64,000 nucleotides of DNA, from NCBI GenBank assembly GCA_030512295.1, contig JAULSR010000010.1, forward strand, positions 992,001 to 1,056,000. Reading direction: 5' to 3'. A model generated the notes under the pieces. That model ran no database searches, had not been told where the DNA came from, and saw only the letters and a program-made list of their open reading frames with translations. The translations under genes were made by a program, and so were the position numbers. Shown here in pieces: positions 40,564-52,170 of this stretch. Every line of letters begins with the position of its first letter. Positions within the stretch are counted from its first letter, which is position 1. This DNA is from Bombardia bombarda (lineage: Eukaryota > Ascomycota > Sordariomycetes > Sordariales > Lasiosphaeriaceae).

Positions 40564-42516
40564 ATGGCCACATTAGATGCGCCAGAGAGCATTTGCTTGG
40601 GAGAGTCGCTCCCGCCCAAAGACCAACATGTATTCTCAACAAGATTTCCCCCCCAAACACCTATGGTACTCAAACTAACCGGTTCGAATCGAGGCCGTCG
40701 GCGTGCACCTGCCAAAATGGGCCGATACGGTTGGCTGGGCATCGCGAGAGCCTCGCGTGGTAGAGGCAATGACCACAGGCTACCCGAGGTTCTTTATTCC
40801 TCGGGTAGTTGACCAGCTAGCAGAGCGGCTTGTGCAGATTGGTGTCAAGAATCTAGGATAACTAAAATCCAAGAATAACCAATGTGGTCTGCTCGTCGCT
40901 AGCGAACAATTTGCCAATCTGTGCCGCCGTTTTCTCAGCCAACAACCAGAGGCCAAAGCCGCCTATATGCAGTTATTTGCAGTAACTCTGAATGGTGGCA
41001 TTGCCAAGATTTGTCCCTATTTGATCAACCAGAGAGACGCTGAAAATCTCGACAGCAAAGAACGCATATTTGTGGTCTCTTATCCAGCAGCACTTTCTGC
41101 AACAGCTAAGGCGTTTTGGCAACATACCGGCTAGGCATCTCCAGTCGGCGGGCCGTCTTTTGGCTTCAAAACTTTCCATTTGCGGCGGATGAGAGACTGA
41201 AGAACGGTAATCGTTGCATCAGCATACCGAGGGAAACACGATTCGCGGCAGACTCTGCCCGTTGTCAGATTGCCGCGAGATTTGCTTCGGGCCAATCATG
41301 CCCTGACCTACCTGTTGATCCAGCCGACGTGTTCCTCTATCCCACGGGAATGGCGGCAATCAGCGAAGCAGCAGCCGCCATCAAAGCTTGCCGACCCAAT
41401 AATGACCACCAGCCCTGTGTTGTTGCCGTATTCGGGTGCTTTCCCTTTCTCCCCTCCTCCAATAAGTCTGTTACTAACATCCCCTCACCCAGATTCCTCT
41501 ATGTCGACACCTTCAAGACCCTCACTCGCATCCTCAACTTCCACACCACCCTCCACAAATATTCCGAATCCGAGATCGACACCCTCGAATCCCAACTCAC
41601 CTTGGGCACCCTCGCCCTCGACGCTCTCTTCACTGAATTCCCTGGCAACCCCCTCTTGCAGTCCCCCAACCTCGGCCGCCTCCACGCCCTCTCCCGCAAA
41701 CACAACTTCATCCTAGTGGTAGACGACACAGTCGGCACCTACGCCAACCTCGCCCTCCTGCCCGCCTGCAACGTCATCTGCACCAGCCTCACCAAGATGT
41801 TTTCCGGCGCCTGCAACGTCATGGGCGGCTCTGTCGTTGTCTCCCCCCGCTCACCTCACCACGGCGCTCTCTCCGCCGCTCTGCAACAAGCCGACAACAA
41901 CAACCCAAACACATGGTTCCCCCAGGACGTCATAACCATGGCCGAGAACAGCCATGACTTCCTTATTCGCGCCCGCCAGGCCAGTACTAATACCCTCTCC
42001 ATCCTCGCCATCCTCCGCGATCATCCCACGGTGAAAAGCGTCTACTACCCCCTCGACAGTCCTACGCAGCACATCTACGAACAGTTTAGACGAAAAGAAG
42101 GGGGCTATGGCTTCCTCTTATCCATTGAGTTTGTGCGCCCCGCAGGCGCCATGGCTTTCTACGACAACCTGGACGTGGCCAAGGGGCCGAGCTTGGGGGC
42201 AAATTTCACGCTGTGCTGTGCGTATACGCTGCTGGCACATTACAAGGAGCTGGAGTGGGCGGCCGAGTTTGGCGTTGTGGAGCACTTGGTGAGGATTAGT
42301 GTTGGGCTGGAAGGGGAGGAGTGGTTGGTGGAGAGGGTTGGGAGGGCGTTGAGGGGGCGGGGGAGGTTGTTGTTTGAGGATGGGGATGAAGATTGGGATA
42401 TAGTTGAGAATAAGGAATGGGGTGTAGATGAGCGTGTGAGTGAAAGCAATGGGCGGTTGTTTAATCGTGTTAGCATGTGGGAAGATAAAAGCTGTGAGTG
42501 GTATGTGTTCGAATAA
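40564..42516 (+). pseudogene. Cystathionine gamma-synthase-like PLP enzyme gene, apparently broken
   Basis: Exon 1 (40,564-40,629) begins MATLDAPESICLGESLPP; an intron with donor GTATTC, an ACTAAC branch and AG at 40,693 joins it to AVGVHLPKWADTVGWASREP … TTGYPRFFIPRVV, the normal N-terminus of fungal cystathionine gamma-synthases. The frame then meets TAA at 40,859, and at 41,132 (TAG) it must shift by one base to continue as LGISSRRAVFWLQ. The second half is full: LYPTGMAAISEAA, FILVVDDTVGTYA, the PLP-lysine segment CTSLTKMFSGACNVMGGS, GYGFLLSIEF, VAKGPSLGANFTLCCAYTLLAHY, LVRISVGLE. A 57-bp in-frame intron (41,436-41,492) is likely. The family makes cystathionine from cysteine and an O-acyl-homoserine. 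One nonsense and one frameshift suggest a pseudogene or sequence errors. Confidence 0.75.
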
Positions 42517-43805
42517 GAAGGTGCGTTGCGGGAGTTTGTTTGAACTGCATGGCTCCAAAATTGGATATACACTAGGCCAGGCTGTTTCTCTACGCCTCTT
42601 GTAGAAGGAGGCTAATGTTGCATGTATTTCACCACGAAGGTAGCTTTCAAAGTTGCCTGTAGTTGTACATACCTAGTCGAACACGAATTATTTTCCAGAT
42701 GCGTATAGCTGACTTAACTCACTACCCCTAGTTTATAATAGCAACAGAGTTTACTCACATCAAAGATAAAGCGAAAGATTTTGATGCAGCTCTATCAATG
42801 TTGCATCCGAAAGGCCTAGGGTCGCCCATCCCCCTGTTCGGGTGTGCGGGCTGCGAGCCATTTGCCTAAGGTTACTCTAATGCTACTTTTGACAAGATGC
42901 ATGACGGGAGAACGAGCTGCGTAACAGAAATGTTACCAGGACCGACATTTTGGCCTCTTATGTCATTTTCGCCGAGAACAAAGGGGTGCGTAGGTAGGTG
43001 TACTTCGAAGGGGGGTGCATAACACACACTGTGATATTCTCGTTGTCATCCAGTAGTCCAGTCTTTAATATATGGACCGGAAGCAGAATTGTGTCTAGGC
43101 CTAGTTCACTTTATCCGGACAGCAGCTTCGGTGTCCGTCCTGAATGCAGGTCGAGAAAGGAGAAACCAAGAGTATGAAAGCCAACGTAGAAAGTCCGACC
43201 CAGTGAGCTCAACACGAGTCAGATAAATAACAAAACCCGAATGTCTCAAGCCGGTCATAAGACAAGCTAAGACAACAAACATGCAGTCAGACTTCTCGGC
43301 CAGCCTGTCTCACTCAGCTCGGTATTGCCACCTTCTTCAACGGCAGCCACTGTCTCACCTCGACTTACCCGTTGGCTTCAATCTCCGACGCCGAGCTGAC
43401 GCTGCATCGTCAAATCACGGTTTGGCAAATAGCGCTGTTCTAGAAATTAAACAGAACAATAACAATATGCAGCCTTCCGACCTCCGTTGGAGAAGAAGGA
43501 CGGCCTCAACGCCACAACTCTTCGGCTCATCCCTGTACATGCTACCTGCCGCTGTCAGCCCCAAAGAGGCAATATGCTACCGGCGGTTCCCCACCTGCGA
43601 GATCCGGGTGAGAAGGCCGGAACGGACAGACTGATGCAGTGAAAAGAAATGCAGGTCAGACACCTTATCTCGTTTTCTGTGCATCGCAAATCTCGATACT
43701 GCAATAGCATTGACAGACAGACTTGGCACGACACTCTCTGTACCACATCCAGCCCGCATTGGGCATCCGAGCCGACAGACAAGGCATTGCAGAAGGCGTA
43801 CCAAA
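42517..43805. other. Intergenic
   Basis: About 1.3 kb without credible genes. The open frame at 43,281-43,634 lacks protein character. The 300 bp before 43,806 are presumably the O-methyltransferase promoter and leader. Confidence 0.45.
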
Positions 43806-45285
43806 ATGTCACGTATCCCAAGCGACGCCTTTGATCTTGTCAAGGCAGCTGAGGATCTGCTAGACGAAGCAAAGAAGCTCGCAGCAGCATCTGCCAGGTC
43901 AACATCAGAATCAGTCCCTTCTGTTCCCAATGTCGACGGCGAGAATGCAGAACTCCGACGAAGCATCGCAGCTGCCGCCAGAAAGATGGCGTTTGAAACT
44001 GCACCGTTGATGGATGTCGTCAAGTCGGACTGGATCGTGGTGAGTACCTAGTAGCCGCCAGCCGCGAAGAAACGGCCAGAAACAGCTGACTCGGCCCCCA
44101 TCCACCACCACGAAGCTCGCCGACGTCGCAGCCTGGAACATCTTCATCTCCTGGAAAGCCTTCGACCACATCCCCCTGGTCGGCAGCATCTCCATTACCG
44201 ACCTCGCCGCGGCTCTCGACGCACAAGAAAGCCTCGTAGCCCGCATCGCCGCCATCCTCGTCGCCACCGGCAAGCTCAACCGCCCTCTTTCTCCTTCAGA
44301 CCACATCGCGCACTCGCGCCTCTCGCCCCTCTACCGGTCCACCCACATCGTCAGCGCGCTCGCCACGGTGGCTGCCGGCAACGGGCTGAAGCCGTACGCG
44401 CACTGGCCCGCCTACTTTGCGCGCTTCGGCCGCCGCGAGCCGCCGGGGAACACGCACACGCCTTTCAGCGTCGCCTGGGGCCACGAGGAGCTCGCGCCGT
44501 GGGAGATCAAGGCGCTGTACCCCGAGTATGCGGCCGCGTTCACGCGCAGCATGAGGTCCCGCGAGGTGGTGGCGGGGGGTGTCAAGATTGTTGGGGAGGG
44601 AGCGCTGTATGACTTTGGGTGGCTGGGGGAGGAGCCTGCAAGGGTGAGGGCGGCTCTGGATGCCGCTGGGAGGGAAGGAGAGGGTGTTGCGGTTTGGGTT
44701 CCGTTGGTGGTGGATGTGGGAGGGGGGCTGGGGCAGTTGTTGAGGGATATGCTGAGCGAGGTGAAAGGGATTAGACCGGAGCGTTGTGTGCTACAAGACA
44801 GGCAGGAGGTGATTGATGAGGCTATAACGAAAGGCGATCCGGTCCTTGAGGGAGTGGTGATGATGGAGCATGACTTCCATGAGGAGCAGCCGGTGAAAGG
44901 TGGGTGAATCGTCCTTGCTTTGGTGATGATGATCATGTGGTCGATGCCAGGCTGACCTGACCGCTACACAGGAGCCAAGATATACCTCCTCCGCCGCATT
45001 CTTCTCGACTACTCGGATGAGCTCGCCACAGGCATCCTCTGTCGTCTTGCCGAGGCACTTCCTGCTGACGACCCAAATGCGCGGGTAATTATCATGGAAC
45101 CGAGACTTTTGGAATCACCATCGGCGCAGGACTGCGTGTGGGATTTGGCCATGTTGAATCTCGGTGGGAAGCTGCGCAACGAGAAGATGTTTGGTGAGAT
45201 TGCGGCTGCTGCGGGGTTGAGGGTTGTTGGGTTCCATTCGAGGGAGGGCGACATAACCTGCGTGGTTGAGTGCGCAAAAGCATAA
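43806..45285 (+). CDS. O-methyltransferase (class I, COMT-like), SAM-dependent
   Basis: Predicted three-exon CDS: 43,806-44,039, 44,116-44,899 and 44,972-45,285; 443 residues. Introns of 76 and 72 bp with donors GTGAGT and GTGGGT, acceptors AAG and CAG, and frame maintained. The N-terminal half is the helical dimerisation/winged-helix domain (DHIPLVGSISITDLAAALD). The catalytic domain has SAM motif I VVDVGGGLGQ (about residues 276-285), a DRQEVIDEA loop, EHDFHEEQPV, then YLLRRILLDYSDE, the region that carries the catalytic His in plant COMTs but has Arg/Asp here. The C-terminal IIMEPRLLESPSAQDCVWDLAMLNLGG is the substrate-side helix. Typical of fungal secondary-metabolite methyltransferases, but no cluster genes adjoin. 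Confidence 0.85.
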
Positions 45286-45635
45286 GCGGCAGTTCACGCG
45301 CCCCTTAGTGGTGGTCGTCTTGTTTGTGGACAGGGGCGTACCTGTGAGGCTCATCATGACGTCAATACTTCCGCCAAAGAGACAATGAGTCCAGACCCAG
45401 AGCTCCGCGTGACCTATGCAGCTCCCATAAAACGTCTGGAGAATAAGGTCGGGGGATGATCTTTTCTGAGATACGTGAATGCACGATTTCATGACTTAAT
45501 TAGTCCTTAACTGGCACCCACCCACGCCTATGCTTCTGGCACGAGCGCGATCCTCAGTCATACCCCCCGAACCGAAAGCGCTTGCATCAGCTTCCTCAGC
45601 GAGGCTCTTTGCCTCCTCTCCAATTCTCACCCAAA
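45286..45635. other. Short intergenic region
   Basis: 350 bp between the methyltransferase stop and the GFA-domain gene. Nothing beyond a likely promoter for the latter. Confidence 0.45.
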
Positions 45636-46348
45636 ATGCCCGACACCAAAGAGAGCGACGGCGCCGAGGCACACCAATACCAAGCTGGCTCCACCACCCA
45701 TCGGGAGGAAGACCAGTGGAAGCATCGACCGCCATACAGGCTGAACGACGACGGCGGCAAAGACTTTGTCGCCAAGTGGAAGGGCAAATGCCACTGCGGC
45801 GCCGTGCAGTACGAGTTATCGCGCGACAAGCCCCTGGCCTCCAAATACTGCCATTGCACGACATGTCAGCGCATGCATGGCGTATGTAAACACCACCACC
45901 TCCTCCCCCTTTTTCCCCTTCCTCCAACATGTCACTCACACAACAAACCCAGGCCCCCTTCCAATGGGCCGCCATCTTCCACAAGACCGACATCAACTTC
46001 ACCAGCGGCCACCACGACCTGGGCTGGTACGACCCCAGCAACAAGTCCACCACCCACCACCTGCCCTGCAAGGTGCAGTGCGCCTACTGCCGCACCCCCA
46101 TCATGGACGAGGGCCGCAACATGATTCTGCTATTCCCCACCCTCATCGAGGGCATCAACTCCAAGCAAGGCCGCGACGCATTCAAAGCGACGTGCCACAT
46201 GTTTTACCCCCAGCGCGTGGTCGACATCAAGGACGGGCTGCCCAAGTGGAAGGGACTGTCGGACCAGAGCCCGCTGATAGATGAGGAGACGGGCGACGAG
46301 ATCTCCGATAGTGAGCCGGAGCCGAAGAGTAAGAAGCAGAAGAGGTAG
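45636..46348 (+). CDS. GFA/CENP-V family zinc protein
   Basis: Predicted CDS: 45,636-45,881 joined to 45,953-46,348; 213 residues. The intron (71 bp) has donor GTATGT and acceptor CAG. The zinc-binding pattern of the glutathione-dependent formaldehyde-activating (GFA) family is complete: GKCHCGAVQYE, YCHCTTCQRMHG (split at the intron after HG), then APFQWAAIF, CAYCRTPIMDEG and NMILLFP. A C-terminal acidic/basic tail (EETGDEISDSEPEPKSKKQKR) could be a nuclear signal. Family members bind two zinc ions; glutathione adduct chemistry is proposed but the fungal substrates are mostly unknown. Confidence 0.9.
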
Positions 46349-46676
46349 GAGAGAGGATGAGAGCTGGGTGTCTACTCCAGAGTTGAAATTGAACGAGGCA
46401 ATTGATAAAGTATGCTTGTGGTGGTCGAGTTTTGAGCTAGAGGACAAACTTTTGTCGGTAGTTATTCAAGTTAGTTTTAGGCGGCAGATCGGTAACAACG
46501 CACGAAGAAAAATGGCTGTGGTATACAGGTCTTCGCTACCGGTTTGAGTGATCTAGCCCCCCGGTTCGAGTCCGGGCGCAGCCATCTTCTACTTCCTATC
46601 CAAGCATCACATTTATTCTTTTGTACGCACGCACCTGATAACACCCCCTTTCCCCCTCCTCTTCTTCCTTCCCTTT
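46349..46676. other. Convergent intergenic region containing a tRNA-like sequence
   Basis: Between the 3' ends of the GFA and SET genes. Apart from the tRNA-like segment at 46,514-46,584, nothing is recognised. Confidence 0.5.
46514..46584 (+). tRNA. tRNA-like sequence, probably a decayed or atypical tRNA gene
   Basis: The ends GGCTGTG and CGCAGCC pair over seven positions, with discriminator A. CCCGG-TTCGAGT-CCGGG is a perfect T arm and B box. A stem AGGTC/GATCT could be the anticodon arm, but with an 18-nt interior and almost no room for a D arm. I cannot assign an anticodon. Either a D-arm-deleted pseudogene or a structure I fold wrongly. It shares its first 7 bases with the tRNA-like sequence at 55.9 kb. 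Confidence 0.45.
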
Positions 46677-48390
46677 TTACCACTGAAAATTTGGCCGCAT
46701 CCCCATATACTTGTTATACCTCTCCTCCCCCGGCCTCCTGCTCCCCCCATATATCCTAAACTGCCAGCTCCAGTGGCGCGTCGGGTCCTCGGCCAGCGCG
46801 TTCATGCTCTCGATGAAGGGCCTGTTGGGGCCGCGTAGCACCAGGCCCTTGGCCAAGCACATGCGCGCATAGCGGGTCGCCGTGGCGGCATCGCCCACGC
46901 CGTTGTACTCGAGCGCGGCGCGGTAGTAGGCCTCGTAGATGCGCACAGGCGCGACGCCCTCGAGCTCGTAGAGCGTGATGAGCAGCTCGGCCTTTTGCGG
47001 CGTGGCGGCTTTCGAGTAATCGTCGAGCTCGCGGCGAAGGTCGGCGATGTGGCGCACGCGTCTTGAGGTCTCGACGGCGAGGTGGCCATCGCCCTGGACG
47101 TTGCAGCGGGCGCAGGTGCAGACAAAGGACCAGGTGGAGGAGAGCAGATGGTGGCGGTCTTCCTTTTGGAGGAGGACGCTTTTTTGGTTGGGGGCAGGCG
47201 CGGTTAGTTACATGACTGAAGGTCTGAAGGAAAAAAAGATACAAAACATACTCGACATAGCTGATTGTCAACTCCTCTCCCGGCATGATGTCCCTGGCGG
47301 CATACACCCTGTGGGAGAGCGTTTCCGCGTCAAAGTAGTAGCCCAAGTTGGGGCCACAGTCGTGGTTGAGGCGAGAGACTGTTGCTCAGCATCGTATTCC
47401 GCGCTCGACGATTAGCAAAATGCACACCTTGCAATCGCTTCACACCCAAACAAGACTGAACCAGGCAGCACATACCCTCGGGAAAGACACTCTGGAAATC
47501 CACCAACTCCCCCTCCCCTCCCCCTCCCCCTCCCCCTCATGCGACGACACCCTCAGCTGCGTCTTGAACGCATTCCGCCTAAACACCTCCAGCATCCGCG
47601 CCGTGTCATTCCTCTTCCAGTGCCCCTTCATCTCGGCCCGCAGCATCTTCTTCTTCGTAATGTGGTTATACCAATACAGATCATTCTCGCTCGACAGCCC
47701 CAGAAACCGCTCCCTGCTCTCCTCGGGCAGATTCATCACCGCCTGCCCCAGCACCACCGCCAGGTCCTCCCGCCGCATCCCCCTCCACGCCCTGTCGTCC
47801 ACCATGACCACCGGCGCCGCCGCCATGAGCCGTGTGTTCTCCCGGATCGGTCTTGTAGCCACCAGCCCGAGCCCATGGTACGTGATCTCGCGCGCCTCAA
47901 ACGGCGGCCCACCGCCGGACATGTCTCTCGTCTCAAACGCATCGGGGCCAACGCGCGCAAAGATGGAGCCGGGACTGCCGGGATACTCGCCCGGCTCCTT
48001 GCCGCCCAGCAGCGCCCTCATGCGCGCCGGCGTCGTGATCATGGACACGGCCGCGCCGCCGTTGAACTTGTACGACGTGAAGGCGCAGTAGTTGTCGCTG
48101 CCCACGCGGCGGCACACGGCGCAATCATTGGCGTCCTCCTGCTTCTGGGGCTGGGGTGTAGCCGCAGGGGGAGCTGCTGGTGGTCGCAGGCAGCTGCGCC
48201 AGTCGCTGTACACGTTGTTCCACGTCGGGCACGCCTTCTCAAAGGCTGGCTTGTAGCTGATGCATGTGCACGGCGGTAGGAAGAGAGCATTGGCTGCAAA
48301 TCCCGCCCGGGAGCGGGAGACAACTTCTTCTGCCGCCACCAGTTGGACGGCTGCACCAGTCAGACTGAGCGCCAATAGTAAAAGAAGCAT
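46677..48390 (-). pseudogene. SET-domain protein gene with 1-bp frame break in a repeat
   Basis: Predicted exons (minus): 48,390-47,476, 47,378-47,252 and 47,178-46,677. Signal-peptide-like N-terminus (MLLLLLALSLTGAAVQLVAA), cysteine-rich N-terminal region, SET beginning at GLGLVATRPIRENTRLM, then exon 2 VSRLNHDCGPNLGYYFD (NHxC motif) and GEELTISYV, exon 3 with CTCARC post-SET cysteines and a helical tail. Within exon 1 a (CCCCTC)n repeat at 47,507-47,539 has one unit short by a base, and the frame continues as ELVDFQSVFPE only if that base is restored. The total exon length is 1,544, exactly one short of a multiple of three. Predicted lysine methyltransferase of the fungal SET5-like type. 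Either truly broken or a sequencing error. Confidence 0.8.
47507..47539. repeat. CCCCTC hexanucleotide microsatellite in the SET gene
   Basis: Five units, encoding Glu-Gly pairs on the minus strand. One unit is CCCTC (5 nt) instead of CCCCTC, which causes the reading-frame break described for the SET gene. Confidence 0.8.
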
Positions 48391-49019
48391 AGCGGCGTCC
48401 AGTATCGTCCAAGGCTATTTGCTGTTATGTTATTCCATGAATGTGTGCGGTACTTGTCTCATTTCACCCATGGAGTTGTTGTTGAATCAAGGCGCTTGGC
48501 TGCCTGGAACTGAACCGTACACGCGGTTGCATCTTGGACCGCGTTTCAATCATCCTGAAGCTAAACCTTGGCAGATCCCCCTGTAACTGGGCTTCAATGC
48601 AACCCTGTCCCCGGTCATCTCAGTATCCCTCACGTGATCGTCATGGATATATATAGGTATTCACGATAGCTTCACACCCAGTAGCTTCACTCACCTAACA
48701 AAGCAAGGAAACAAAACCACCTGCGTCTTCCAAAAGTAGTCTTAGTCTATGTTCTTCTTGATGCCTATTCATGTATGGTAATGCAACCCAGCCTCAACGC
48801 ACAAACACGCCCGGCTGCAAAATCTCTCTCTCTCTCCTTATTCCATGTCTTGTGTCCCAACAAAGTCCAGTCCTGTCGTTCACAACGCGCCACAATCAGC
48901 CTCGCTCTCCAACACCTCAACGCAAGATTGAAATAGCCACATACCTAACTAAGAAGCTTCCTTGTCCACGCCCAACCATTACGCGTCTAAAGCTTGCTAC
49001 TTCTCCCCTTGGACCCAAG
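48391..49019. other. Intergenic
   Basis: Between the SET gene start and the 3' end of the trehalose gene. No gene seen. The left part is the SET promoter; the right part presumably holds the trehalose gene terminator. Confidence 0.45.
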
Positions 49020-52000
49020 TCAGGCCGTCTCCCCAGCTCCATCCGGAATCTTATCCTCGACCGCGCTGAGCGCAGCAAGATTCACTTCTCCCATGCTCAA
49101 CACACCCCCGGCACTCGCACCACCGCCGCCGCCACCCACTCCTGCCAGCAGCGCCACACACTCCACCACGTCCTCGGCCTCCAGCAGATGCCACCTCGCC
49201 AACGTGACCTTGGTACTAGCACCCACCGTGACGCTAAAGGTATTATCCGCCTCCACCTCGGCCGTGCCGTCGCTCGGCGCCGACAAGCCATTCAGCGCGC
49301 GGAACATGTCCTCGTCTGTGAAGTCGTCGCCCATGCACAGCACAAACTCGAGCTTGTTGCTGCTGCAGGGCGTGTGGCTGGGTGTGTCCAGCGCCTGCAT
49401 CTCGGCATTGTATGTCGTGACCAGTCTCTTGGCGATCTCGCCCTTGTTGATGAACGTGGGGCGGACCTCGAGGTTGGCCTTACCCGTCATCACCTCGACG
49501 TCCCACTTGCGCCCGACCGTTGTCTCGAGCTCCTTCTGGCACTCGCGCGACATGTGGATACCCTGCTCGGGATCCGCCGCGCGGTAATGCCATGTCAGGG
49601 CGCATCGCTTACGTTCAATAAACGCACCTAGCACCAAACACCACATCATTAGCTTGTGCACCATACGCAGCACTGCACGGGACAGGAAAACCTACCGGGC
49701 ACTTTGTCCGTGTACTTTTGGAACACCTCCATCACCTCCTCCTGCCAGCCCATGTCAAACTTCTCCGCCAGGTTTTCCCAGTTTGTGGTGCCAGGGTGTC
49801 GCATGAAGCTACCATGCTCAGCGCTGAACCCGAGCTCCGTGATATGACCAAGATGATGGTTGAGGAACTCCTGGTCACGGCCCGAAATGATCCAGACAGC
49901 GTTCCGGTGGTCAGCCGCAAGCGCCCTGAGACTGGTGATAACGCGCTCAGAGGGGATGGCCGCGCTAGGGTCACCGACGATGGGCGTGAGAGTGCCGTCG
50001 TAGTCAAACATAAACAGCCGCTTCTTGGCCGCGCGATATCTGCGCAGCATCGTGGCGCGGTCGAGAAGCGGTATCGAGATGATGTCTTTCCTGCTGCCCA
50101 AGACATTGACCAGACGCCGGAGGAATCCCGCGATCCAGTATTGCACGTTCCTGCTCGTTACATGCGCGAGAAGGTTCTGCTGCATCTGTTGGCGGCGATC
50201 CTCCGACATTGTCAAGGCCGTGTTGATGGACTCGGCAACGCCAGAGAGGTCCCAAGGATTAATGTGGATTGCATCCTTGAGCGAGCCAGCCGTGCCGCTG
50301 AACTCGGAGAGGATCAGGGGCCCAGCCGACTCTCGCTGGCAGATGACATATTCGAGGGATGTGGTATTCATGCCGTCTCGGACCGAAGTGATGAGGCCAA
50401 TGTCGGCGGCGCGGAGGAGAGCAAAGTACTCGTCCTGGCTGATGTACTGAGAGTAATGCTGCACTGGGGAGAATCCGAGCGAGCCGTACATGCCGTTGAT
50501 CTTCATGACAAGCTCATTGACGCGGCTGGCGATCTTGTTCTCAGGGTCGCCCTTCTCCTCGATATTGGTGGGCGAGGTGACCTGGACCAGAACGACCTTT
50601 TCGCGCCACTCGGGATACATTTCTAAAAAGCGCTCAAATGCCATGAGTTTCTGGGCCACACCGCGGACACTATCCAACCGGTCGCGACCCACAATCATCT
50701 TTCTGCCACCGTACATGTTCTTGAGAGAGTTGTACTTGAGGTCAACGGCGTCGGTGAACGCCTGGCTAGCGACTTTAATAGCGTCGATGCCAATCGGGAA
50801 CACTCCAACCTCGACGCGCGAACCGTATGCATCAACTCCCGTCGTGTCAGATGGGAACCCAAGGATTCGCGTGCAGCAGCTCGCAAAATGGCGAGAAAAG
50901 CTGTAGCTCTGGAAGCCCACCAAGTTGGAGCCCAAGACGCCCTCAAGGATCTCCTTTCTCCGAGGCAGGCATCTCATAAACTCACTGCTGGGGAATGGCG
51001 AGTGGAGGTAGAAAGAGATGTACATGTGGGGGGCTCGTTGCCTCAACATGCTAGGGAGCAGCATCAAGTTGTAGTCGTGCACGATGACAATGTCGCCAGG
51101 CTTGTAGATCTCGAGGATCCTGTTGGCGAACTTTTGATTCATGCGGTAGTAGTCGGCCCATTGTACTCTCTCGGCGCGGCCATCTGTCGGCTCGTGTTGC
51201 TTGTAGTGCAACAATGTGTAGAGGTCGTGCTCAGCATAGCGCCTCCACCGCCCTTGATCCTTCAACCTGATTCCATCCTGGTGGCCTTCGGGTTCGTCTG
51301 CAAGCCAGACCGGGACTGTCTTAATTTTCTTGTCGTGGGACAATTGTTGTTCGAGGCGGTGCATGTCCTCGTGGGCAATCCATAGCCCATCGACAAGGGG
51401 CGGTGTTGGCGGGGCCTTTTCGCCATGAATCGGCACTGGCGCCGACAGAACATTGAGGGAGCCGAGGTGGACCGTGGTCGAAGGAGGTGTGCCGGGTGGT
51501 GAGGGAGAATCGGTGGGTGTTTCTATCTCGCCAGTCCACGCGACGACGGTGTGATTCCACGGGGCCTCATCCGAGGACAGGTACGAAAAGGAGTCGAACA
51601 GGGCGGACTGGCCGCGGCGGGGTTTCAATTCCTGCATGCATCATGACATCAGCCCCCACCATCCAAGAAGGGTTAATTGGCAAACGACAGCTGCCGCGAC
51701 CGCGTTCCAGACCGCCAGCAGCGTCAAGTGCGCCCAAAAAATAAAAAATAAAAGGGGAAAAAGAAGGTATAGGCGAAAAGATAGGAGGGACTTACCCAGT
51801 CTGATCCTTTTCGGTACTTGAGCGTGTGTGGGATGGTGAATGTGGCCGATATGATATTTCCGCTGAGCGACAAATTGGGGTTTGTCGCCCGAATTTCGGA
51901 GAGCGAGTCTCTGCGGCTGCCCATTGCTACGCGGCTCAGGCGTTTCAGGAAATCTTTGCCAGCGTCTGCCCCGGCCTCGACCTGACCCTCGAAACTCTGA

Positions 52001-52170
52001 TCTTGTGATTTTGGGCCAGTGGGTGCCGGCGAGGCAGCAATGGCGTGGTCGACGTCCTTCTTGGTGAAGTAGCCGGGACTTATCGAGCCCTTCAGCCCGT
52101 CTAGCGTGTCGTCTTCCCCAGAGTTGTACGTCTGTAATCCGATGCCCGGCGTGACAGGCACAGCATTCAT
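49020..52170 (-). CDS. Trehalose-6-phosphate synthase/phosphatase complex subunit (TPS2/TPS3-type)
   Basis: Predicted CDS (minus): 52,170-51,796, 51,631-49,696 and 49,627-49,020; 972 residues, frame exact, donors GTAAGT and GTAGGT. The GT20 (synthase-like) domain spans about residues 165-610 with VHDYNLMLLPSML, FYLHSPFPSSEFMRCLP, GRDRLDSVRGVAQKL and RDGMNTTSLEYV. The usual LDYxKG is LDSVRG here and the N-terminal GGL loop is not seen, so synthase activity is doubtful. The HAD phosphatase domain has FDYDGTLTP (about 662) and GDDFTDEDMF with catalytic Asps intact, so it probably converts trehalose-6-phosphate to trehalose. Start chosen at MNAVPVTPGIGLQTY; the frame is open upstream without an ATG. 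Cytosolic; stress-linked pathway. Confidence 0.85.

Noticed and set aside
43806..48390. Secondary-metabolite cluster around the O-methyltransferase
   Set aside because: Neighbours are a GFA-domain protein, a SET protein and a broken cystathionine gamma-synthase-like gene. No backbone synthase, oxidase or transporter is present.
49718..50626. 302-codon plus-strand open frame across the trehalose gene
   Set aside because: Antisense to the well-supported GT20/HAD protein.
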